This document shows positions 48,056 through 53,948 of a stretch of DNA of 53,948 nucleotides, piece by piece; within the stretch, counting starts at the first letter, position 1; each line of letters opens with the position of its first letter. The notes beneath the pieces were generated by a model. The model did no database searches. It had not been told where the DNA came from and worked only from the letters and a program-made list of their open reading frames with translations. This stretch comes from an uncultured Pelagibacteraceae bacterium (lineage in GTDB: Bacteria > Pseudomonadota > Alphaproteobacteria > Pelagibacterales > Pelagibacteraceae). The position numbers and the translations under genes are program-made. The DNA lies in contig CACEMG010000007.1 of NCBI GenBank assembly GCA_902560565.1, forward strand, positions 1-53,948, read 5' to 3'.

Positions 48056-50149
48056 GTGAAGCTATTATTATTAAAATATAAAAATTATTTAACTTTTGTT
48101 GCTTTATTAATATTTTTAATTTCAATAAAAATAGCTAACCCGAGTTTCGTTAAGTCAATATCGTTTATAAGTTTTGATTTATATCAAAAAATATTTCCAC
48201 TCAATAAAAATGAAACAGATGTGGTTATAATTGATATTGATGAAAAAAGTTTAGGAAAATTCGGTCAATTTCCTTGGAGTAGATCAGTTTTTGCTAAAAT
48301 TTTAGAAAATGTAAATGCCACAAACCCTAAAGCAATTGGTTTCGATGTTTTTTTTACTGAAAAAGACAAGCAATCACCTGATGAATTTTTAAAAGCTTAT
48401 AATTTGATACCGACAGATGTAAGCAAAATTCAAAATTTAAAAGGACACGATCAGATTTTTCAAGAACAATTAGAAAACTCAAAATCTGTAACTGCAGTTT
48501 TGGGAAGTAACGTTCCTTCTCATAGTAATTACGATAGAAAAGCTAAAGCTAAATTTCTATCTAAAGGAGGTGATCCCAAAAATTTTACTTATTCATATCC
48601 TTATTCAATTGGATCTTTAGAAATGTTAGAAAAAAGTGTCAAAGGTCTTGGTTCAATTTCTTTTTTAGATCAAACTGATGGGATTATTCGATCGTTACCA
48701 CTAATAGTTCAATTCGAAAAAAAAATGTATCCAACTATGGGACTTGAAATGATTAGAGTTGGAGGTAAACAAAAAAATTTATATGTGGAAATGAATGAGG
48801 TTGGAATCACTAGAATAAGTTCTAGACCACACAAAATTTTATCAGATCCAAATGGAATAATCTGGATTAAATATAAAAAATCTTTAAAGAGCCAATATAT
48901 ATCAGCTAGTTCAGTATATGATGGTAAATTTGATGAAGAACGATTTAAAAATAAATATGTTCTAATTGGAGCCTCTGCACAAGGTCTATTTGATTTAGTT
49001 AAAACTCCTTTAGGAAAAACTATTCCAGGGGTAGAAGTTCACGCTAATGTTATAGAAAATATAGTTGATCAATCTTATTTAGTCAGAAATCCAAATACAT
49101 ATGTATTCGAATTATTTTTTTCTATACTCGTTGGCTTCATAACCTTTTTCCTATCACAAAGAATAAAGCCAAAATTTAGTTTATTAGTATTTTTTGGAAG
49201 TTTGTTAGTGACTATAGTTATTGGCGTAAGTTATTTCCTATTAAAATCTGAATTAGTTGATATTAGCTATCCAATTTTTATTCTAACATTAACTTTTTTA
49301 ACAGGCCTATATTTTAGGTTTTTAGAAGAAAACAAAATTGCGTTATCAAATTTACAAAAAGAAGCAAAACTTCTAAAAGAAAGAGAGCTTGCTGGTGGGG
49401 TCCAAAAAAGTCTTTTTCCAAATATTGAAAGATTTGAAAATTTTATTTATGCGAAAAATGTTCCAGCAAGAGACGTTTCTGGAGATTATTTTGATGTTGT
49501 GAAGGTAGGATCTAATGAATATTTTTTTACACTAGCCGATGTATCCGGAAAGGGAATTAAAGCTGGGATGTATATGGCAAAGGCATCATCCATATTTAGA
49601 ACTTTATCCAAATTATCTTTCCCACTTGAGAAAGTAGTATTTGGAGTAAATAACGAATTAGTAGAGGCAAAATTTAAAGGCATGTTCGTTACTGCAGTTT
49701 TCGGTAAATTTAATATTGAAACTGGTGATGTAAATTTTGTTAATGCTGGTCACGAGAGCATTATGGTATTTGATCGTAATAAAAATTTTGAGTTTATAAA
49801 ATCTGAAATGCCACCAATTGGTATTATTAAGTATTTTGCAGAGTCAATGGTTAAATCTAAGACGATTAATTTAAAAGACAAAACTTTTGTTGTTTATACA
49901 GATGGAGTGACTGAAGGATATTTAAAAAATGGTCAAGAACTTGGAGCAGAGGGTGTTCAAAAAATAGTTACAGATCTTAAAGATATTACACCAAAAACTA
50001 TTGTAGATACAATTGCAGAACAACTTAATTGGGGAGCTGAAAAATTAAGAGATGATATTACATGTCTCGCTTTAGATTTAAAAAATACAGAATTATTAAA
50101 ACCAATTAAGAAAAAAAAGCCGGTAATTGAGGAAAAAAACAATAAGTAA
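48056..50149 (+). CDS. CHASE2-SpoIIE membrane-bound phosphatase
   Basis: The 697-residue protein starts with GTG 48056 after a TAAGG run. A membrane helix (about 11-27) is followed by a periplasmic CHASE2 sensor (DVVIIDIDEKSLGKFGQFPWSRSVFAKIL ... AIGFDVFFTE ... GLGSISFLDQTDGIIRSLPL). Three further helices (about 345-420) and a short coiled coil lead to a SpoIIE PP2C domain (about 450-675). Metal motifs there are SGDYFDV, DVSGKGIK, TDGVTEG and DDITCLALDL. CHASE2 usually drives adenylate cyclase or kinase outputs; here the output is a phosphatase of the type acting on STAS proteins. It follows the FecR gene. Confidence 0.92.
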   Translation: MKLLLLKYKNYLTFVALLIFLISIKIANPSFVKSISFISFDLYQKIFPLNKNETDVVIIDIDEKSLGKFGQFPWSRSVFAKILENVNATNPKAIGFDVFFTEKDKQSPDEFLKAYNLIPTDVSKIQNLKGHDQIFQEQLENSKSVTAVLGSNVPSHSNYDRKAKAKFLSKGGDPKNFTYSYPYSIGSLEMLEKSVKGLGSISFLDQTDGIIRSLPLIVQFEKKMYPTMGLEMIRVGGKQKNLYVEMNEVGITRISSRPHKILSDPNGIIWIKYKKSLKSQYISASSVYDGKFDEERFKNKYVLIGASAQGLFDLVKTPLGKTIPGVEVHANVIENIVDQSYLVRNPNTYVFELFFSILVGFITFFLSQRIKPKFSLLVFFGSLLVTIVIGVSYFLLKSELVDISYPIFILTLTFLTGLYFRFLEENKIALSNLQKEAKLLKERELAGGVQKSLFPNIERFENFIYAKNVPARDVSGDYFDVVKVGSNEYFFTLADVSGKGIKAGMYMAKASSIFRTLSKLSFPLEKVVFGVNNELVEAKFKGMFVTAVFGKFNIETGDVNFVNAGHESIMVFDRNKNFEFIKSEMPPIGIIKYFAESMVKSKTINLKDKTFVVYTDGVTEGYLKNGQELGAEGVQKIVTDLKDITPKTIVDTIAEQLNWGAEKLRDDITCLALDLKNTELLKPIKKKKPVIEEKNNK

Positions 50150-50227
50150 AATAAACTCAAATTGGTTTATGAAAATTTTTCTTTAACTTTTTTTTATATA
50201 TAATATTAATAATTTAATTAGGGAAAC

Positions 50228-50542
50228 ATGAGAAAACTACTTGTTATATTATTAGCTGTTTTATTTTTAAATGGATGTGCGCAAACAACATCATTAGTAG
50301 GTCCTACTTATACAATGGTAAAAACAGGTAACATTATTCAAGCAGGTACATCTGCAGCAACTTCATATGGAGTTAAACATACATTAGGAAAGTCTCCATC
50401 AGAATTTGTTTTATCATTAGCAAAAGAGGAAAGCGAGTTAAGAGAATGTCAAACATCGCATTCAAGTAGTTTAAGTGCAGTATTTTTTGATACTTTAGAT
50501 AATTTAGATTGTTTGAGAAATCCCTTTAGTGTTTTAAGATAA
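50228..50542 (+). CDS. Small lipoprotein, unknown
   Basis: The 104-residue protein has a type II signal peptide with lipobox LNGC (Cys17), so it is lipid-anchored. The ATG is preceded by AGGGAA. The mature part is short and Ser/Thr-rich (QTTSLVGPTYTMVKTGNIIQAGTSAATSYGVK, in pieces) with two more cysteines near the C-terminus. I do not recognise the family. The repeated short 'TSxxxxxxxYG' character recalls small marine alphaproteobacterial lipoproteins, without functional meaning. It converges with the glutaredoxin gene, stop to stop with no gap. Confidence 0.75.
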   Translation: MRKLLVILLAVLFLNGCAQTTSLVGPTYTMVKTGNIIQAGTSAATSYGVKHTLGKSPSEFVLSLAKEESELRECQTSHSSSLSAVFFDTLDNLDCLRNPFSVLR

Positions 50543-50800
50543 CTAATTTCCTAAAATATTTTTTAATTCACCACTTTTTTCTAAAGCTCTAAGTTCTTCG
50601 TATCCACCTATATGATTGTCTCCTATAAATATTTGCGGAACAGTTCTTCTTCCATTACTTTTTTTGATCATCTCTTCTCTGATCTTTAAATCATTTCCTA
50701 TATCAATTTCTTCAAACGATGTGTTGTTTCTTTTAAAAAGTCTTTTTGCTGCATCACAGAATGCACACATAGGGCCAGTATACATAATTATATTTTTCAT
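50543..50800 (-). CDS. grxC: Glutaredoxin (class I, GrxC-like)
   Basis: An 85-residue thioredoxin-fold protein with dithiol active site Cys12-Ala-Phe-Cys15 (MCAFCDAAKRLF) and cis-Pro motif GRRTVPQIFIGDNHIGG. The length is that of GrxC. It reduces protein and small-molecule disulfides with glutathione. The active site usually reads CPYC or CPFC; here Pro is replaced by Ala. It lies on the minus strand upstream of the DUF2805 gene's end, separated by 31 bases. Confidence 0.93.
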   Translation of the reverse strand: MKNIIMYTGPMCAFCDAAKRLFKRNNTSFEEIDIGNDLKIREEMIKKSNGRRTVPQIFIGDNHIGGYEELRALEKSGELKNILGN

Positions 50801-50831
50801 AATTTACATATAACAATTTATAAATTTATTA

Positions 50832-51128
50832 CTAGGTTTGAAAATTGTTTTTATTTATTTTAATTCTGATATTTTTTCTATTGGCTTCAAATTTTTTCCT
50901 GTGTTTTATACTTTTTGAATGAACGCGTTTTCTCCAAAGTCTAAAGGATGATGGTTTAAGAGATTTTCGCATAATTTTAATTACCTCATTTTCTGATTTT
51001 CCAGTTTTACTCTTAATCTCTTCGAAAGTGATTCTATCTGCCCAGGCTGCCCATATAACCCAATCTGGACTCTCTATTTTTGGCTCAGGATTTTTAACTC
51101 TAGTTTGGGGTCTGTGACTTTTTTTCAT
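50832..51128 (-). CDS. DUF2805 / TIGR03643 family protein
   Basis: This 98-residue basic protein has the family pattern WVIWAAWADRITFEEIKSKTGKSENEVIKIMRKSLKPSSFRLWRKRV (residues about 23-68), which looks like a helix-turn-helix type fold. The function is not known. A Trp-rich N-terminal segment and an Arg/Lys-rich C-terminus suggest nucleic-acid contact. It is divergent from proC across a 191-base gap that contains an inverted repeat. Confidence 0.82.
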   Translation of the reverse strand: MKKSHRPQTRVKNPEPKIESPDWVIWAAWADRITFEEIKSKTGKSENEVIKIMRKSLKPSSFRLWRKRVHSKSIKHRKKFEANRKNIRIKINKNNFQT

Positions 51129-51194
51129 AATTTTTTAAATAAATTTGATTAAATCATTAATGAAATTTTTATACCATGTGTTATACTGTTCTCA

Positions 51195-51241
51195 GATAGT
51201 CCTATCTAGCCATCTTTAGCTCCCGGTTTTATAGGACTATC
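51195..51241. repeat. 11-base inverted repeat in a divergent gene gap
   Basis: GATAGTCCTAT (51195-51205) and ATAGGACTATC (51231-51241) are exact complements separated by 25 bases. The first arm extended by one base (to GATAGTCCTATC) and the second arm each hold an internal short dyad. CTATCCACA at 51237-51245 differs by one base from the DnaA box TTATCCACA. The gap lies between the DUF2805 gene and proC. It could be an operator, an RNA hairpin or both. Confidence 0.5.
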
Positions 51242-51319
51242 CACAATTTACCACAATCAAACTTTCATTTTTTTACTAATTAGAAATTTTTGGTGTAATA
51301 ATAATGTTATCTTATTTTT

Positions 51320-52090
51320 ATGAAACTAGGATTTATAGGCACGGGAAATATTACATCAGATGTTATTAACGGCATTTTTAGATCTGATTTAAAATTTAAA
51401 CAAATAATAATTTCACCTCGAAACCAAAAAAAAGCAAAAAAACTAAAAAAAAAATTTAAAAAAGTAATAATTGCAAAAAATAATCAAGAAGTTATTAATA
51501 AATCTGATTGGATATTTATTGGAGTTCTACCTGCGGTTGCTAATCAAATATTACCTAATTTAAATTTTAGAAAAAATCAAACAGTTGTAAGTTTTGTTGC
51601 AACTTTAAATCTTTCTAATCTTAAAAAAAAAATTAATTGTGAGGTAAATTTAGTAAGAGCAATACCTATGCCTCCCATATCTCTTGGGCTAGGTCCAGTT
51701 GTAATGTATCCACCAAACGCAAAAGTAAAGAAATTTTTTAATAAAGTTGGAACTAGTGTTGAAATTAAAAATGAAAAATTATCTAATAATTTTTGGGCTA
51801 TATCAGGAACAATGGCAGTATTTTATGAAACTCTGAAAAATTTATCAGATTGGTTAGTAAAAAAGAAAACTGACAGAAAAAAAGCACAAGAATACGTGAC
51901 GTCACTTTATTTTGCTTTAGCTGGCTTAGCATTAGAAAACTCTGATAAAAATATGAAAAAATTTGTTTCCGACTCACAAACTCCTGGAGGATTAAATTGG
52001 CAAGGAGTAAATCAATTAAGAAAAGCTGGCTATTATAAATTGTTACAGAGTTCCTTAAATAATTTGTTAAAAAGATTAAATAAATCATAA
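51320..52090 (+). CDS. proC: Pyrroline-5-carboxylate reductase (ProC family)
   Basis: ProC reduces pyrroline-5-carboxylate to proline. The 256-residue protein has an N-terminal NAD(P) motif KLGFIGTGNITSDVINGI (residues 2-19) and the LVRAIPMPPISLGLG segment. A helical dimer domain ends with SQTPGGLNWQGVNQLRKAG, equivalent to the 'TSPGGTT' substrate loop. The substrate-loop Thr pair is changed to Leu-Asn, and the family segment 'MPNTP' appears as MPMPP-like IPMPPI. That leaves room for a paralogue with a different imine substrate. It precedes the liv operon by 3 bases. Confidence 0.82.
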   Translation: MKLGFIGTGNITSDVINGIFRSDLKFKQIIISPRNQKKAKKLKKKFKKVIIAKNNQEVINKSDWIFIGVLPAVANQILPNLNFRKNQTVVSFVATLNLSNLKKKINCEVNLVRAIPMPPISLGLGPVVMYPPNAKVKKFFNKVGTSVEIKNEKLSNNFWAISGTMAVFYETLKNLSDWLVKKKTDRKKAQEYVTSLYFALAGLALENSDKNMKKFVSDSQTPGGLNWQGVNQLRKAGYYKLLQSSLNNLLKRLNKS

Positions 52091-52093
52091 TTT

Positions 52094-52873
52094 ATGCAGC
52101 AAAACACAAACATTTTGCAAGTTAATGGACTTTCAAAATATTTTGGGGGATTGGCAGCAGTATCAAATTGCACACTTAACATTAAAAAAGGTTCTATCAC
52201 AGGAATAATTGGACCTAATGGCTCAGGCAAGACAACATTATTCAATTTAATTGCAGGTAATTTAAAACCAAACCAAGGTAAGGTTTTATTCAATAATGAT
52301 GATATTACAGGAGTTCCTGCTTACGAGCTTTTTTCAAAAGGCATATTAAGAACATTTCAAATTGCACATGAATTTACAAATCTTACTGTATTAGAAAATT
52401 TGATGATGGTACCTGGAAATCAAACAGGAGAAAAATTAATGAACGTTTTAATGAGTTCCAAAATTATTAAATCAGAAGAAGATGAAATCAAAAATAAAGC
52501 ATTAGATGTTGCTGAATTTTTGAATCTGAAGCATTTATCAAATGAATTAGCAGGCAACTTATCTGGAGGTCAAAAAAAACTTTTAGAACTTGGAAGAACT
52601 ATGATGGTGGATGCTAATTTAGTTTTATTAGATGAAGTTGGAGCAGGAGTAAATAGAACATTATTAAAAGACTTAGGAACCGCAATACTCAGACTTAATA
52701 AAGAAAGAGGGTACACTTTTTGTATGATTGAACATGATATGGATTTCATAAGCCGAATGTGCGACCCTGTAATTGTGATGTCTGAAGGCTCTGTTTTATT
52801 TGAAGGCACATCTGATGAAGTCAAAAAAAATGAGAAAGTAATTGATAGTTATTTAGGGAGAGGAAAAAAATAA
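52094..52873 (+). CDS. livG: Branched-chain amino acid ABC transporter ATPase LivG
   Basis: The 259-residue ATPase has Walker A GPNGSGKTT (about 36-44) and the LivG-type extension IARTFQIAHEFTNLTVLEN (here LRTFQIAHEF). The signature LSGGQKK, Walker B LVLLDEVGAG and the switch His MIEHDMD follow. The protein is longer than LivF by about 24 residues, as in this pair generally. The substrate is called from livGFH order; related systems also carry amides or urea. livF begins on the next base after its stop. Confidence 0.92.
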   Translation: MQQNTNILQVNGLSKYFGGLAAVSNCTLNIKKGSITGIIGPNGSGKTTLFNLIAGNLKPNQGKVLFNNDDITGVPAYELFSKGILRTFQIAHEFTNLTVLENLMMVPGNQTGEKLMNVLMSSKIIKSEEDEIKNKALDVAEFLNLKHLSNELAGNLSGGQKKLLELGRTMMVDANLVLLDEVGAGVNRTLLKDLGTAILRLNKERGYTFCMIEHDMDFISRMCDPVIVMSEGSVLFEGTSDEVKKNEKVIDSYLGRGKK

Positions 52874-53581
52874 ATGGCATTTTTTGAGGGAAGTAAAATG
52901 ACAGCTGGATATGGAGACGGTCCAGATATTATTAATTCATGTACAATAAATGTTGATAAGGGAGAAATTGTTGCAATCCTGGGTCCCAATGGAGCAGGCA
53001 AGTCAACAGCAATGAAAACTATGCTTGGACTACTTAATCTAAAATCTGGCAGTGTTCTGATTGATGGTGAAGACATCACAAATTTGTCACCGCAAGACAG
53101 GGTCAAAAAAGGAATATCTTTTGTTCCTCAAAGTAAAAATGTTTTCGCTGAATTAACAGTAAAAGAAAATTTAGAAGTGGGTGCTTTTTTACGAACAGAT
53201 AACTTAGATAAAATCCTGAATGATATTTACGAATTATTTCCTATTTTAGAAGAGAAAAAATCACAAATAGTTGGAGAACTATCAGGTGGCCAAAGACAAC
53301 AGGTTGCACTTGGGCGAGCATTAATGATTAAGCCTTCAGTATTAATGTTAGACGAGCCTACAGCTGGAGTCTCTCCAATTGTGATGGACGAGTTATTTGA
53401 GCATATCATTAAAGTGAAAAAAACTAATGTTGCAATAATAATGGTAGAGCAAAATGCTAAGCAAGCTTTAAGTATATCAGATAGAGGCTATGTTTTAGTT
53501 ACAGGTCAAAATAAATTTGAGGGATCAGGCAATGAACTTTTAAATGATCCAGAGGTTAGAAGATCTTTTTTAGGAGCATAA
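52874..53581 (+). CDS. livF: Branched-chain amino acid ABC transporter ATPase LivF
   Basis: The 235-residue ATPase has Walker A GPNGAGKST (about 38-46), QSKNVFAELTVKENL, signature LSGGQRQQ, Walker B LMLDEPTAGVSP and the C-terminal GNELLNDPEVRRSFLGA, characteristic of LivF. It starts directly after livG and ends one base before the permease gene. It powers uptake of branched-chain amino acids or related compounds, useful beside a complete biosynthetic set. Confidence 0.93.
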   Translation: MAFFEGSKMTAGYGDGPDIINSCTINVDKGEIVAILGPNGAGKSTAMKTMLGLLNLKSGSVLIDGEDITNLSPQDRVKKGISFVPQSKNVFAELTVKENLEVGAFLRTDNLDKILNDIYELFPILEEKKSQIVGELSGGQRQQVALGRALMIKPSVLMLDEPTAGVSPIVMDELFEHIIKVKKTNVAIIMVEQNAKQALSISDRGYVLVTGQNKFEGSGNELLNDPEVRRSFLGA

Positions 53582-53948
53582 ATGGATTTTGTAAATGCAA
53601 TTGTATTACTTTTAAATTACACGGTAATTCCAGCACTTACATATGGATCACAACTTGCATTAGGGGCAATATTTGTAACCTTAGTTTACGGTATTTTAAG
53701 GTTTGCTAACTTCGCAACTGGCGACATGATGTCTTTTGGGACAATGGTAGCTGTACTATTAACATTTTACTTTCAATCTTTAGGAATTAGTTTTGGTTTT
53801 TTACCTACAGCCTTATTAACAATACCACCTGCAATTTTGGCAATGATTTTTTATATGCTATTTATTGATAAGTTCGTATTCAGCTATTATCGAGTTAAAA
53901 AAAGCCCACCAGTACAGTTAGCAATGGTCAGCGTTGGTGTAATGTTTG
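53582..53948 (+). CDS. livH: Branched-chain amino acid ABC permease LivH, 5' part only
   Basis: The frame starts at ATG 53582 and is open to the window end, giving about 122 residues. It has hydrophobic helices and the family motif GILRFANFATGDMMSFG (LivH usually shows 'R.iNFAHGd.ymlGA'). It follows livF without a gap. It is inner membrane and pairs with a LivM that should lie beyond the window. Confidence 0.9.
   Translation, partial: MDFVNAIVLLLNYTVIPALTYGSQLALGAIFVTLVYGILRFANFATGDMMSFGTMVAVLLTFYFQSLGISFGFLPTALLTIPPAILAMIFYMLFIDKFVFSYYRVKKSPPVQLAMVSVGVMF

Overview
The window is strongly A+T-rich DNA with very short intergenic gaps, many 1-14 base gene overlaps, small proteins and lysine-rich coding. 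Gene content is alphaproteobacterial: hflK-hflC-degP-miaA, ilvB-ilvN-ilvC-leuA, mreB-mreC-mreD-mrdA-rodA and livG-livF-livH. Composition, compactness and gene order fit the SAR11 / Pelagibacterales clade or a close streamlined marine relative. This placement is inferred from memory, not from a search. No tRNA, rRNA, CRISPR array, IS element or integrase was seen.

Layout. 1-18.6 kb is a housekeeping block: a truncated SGNH hydrolase, an Mrp-type ATPase, membrane protease regulation and periplasmic proteolysis (HflKC, DegP), tRNA modification (MiaA), branched-chain amino acid synthesis, then the rod-shape/elongasome operon. It ends with a D-amino-acid dehydrogenase-like protein, an EamA transporter and MsrB. 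19-22.2 kb is accessory: an inverse-autotransporter-like beta-barrel with no passenger, an unknown secreted partner, a small membrane protein and an SGNH protein.

22.3-45 kb holds a nearly complete type IVa (MSH-like) pilus system. It has the PilT retraction ATPase, minor pseudopilins FimT/PilV/PilW/PilX, a 1589-residue PilY1-like adhesin, prepilin peptidase PilD, a PilM-PilN fusion, PilO, PilP, a lipoprotein secretin, PilB, PilC and two tandem pilins. Interleaved are partner-switching proteins: a GAF-SpoIIE phosphatase, a HATPase (RsbW-like) kinase and two STAS antagonists. 45-50.2 kb continues with a TPR plus outer-membrane barrel protein, a FecR protein with a lysine-repeat tail, and a CHASE2-SpoIIE phosphatase. 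Together these suggest an envelope-to-cytoplasm signalling chain built next to the pilus genes. 50.2-53.9 kb returns to housekeeping: a lipoprotein, a glutaredoxin, a DUF2805 protein, ProC and a branched-chain amino acid ABC transporter cut off by the window end.

The most unusual non-coding structure is the 551-base gap before the PilMN gene. It carries eight copies of a 10-base element, CTCTAACACA or its complement. Six of them form three direct-repeat pairs, each with a pitch of exactly 21 bases. A second notable structure is a perfect GC-rich terminator-like hairpin lying inside the leader codons of the second pilin. A third is a 21-base near-perfect dyad between the divergent STAS and pilin genes.
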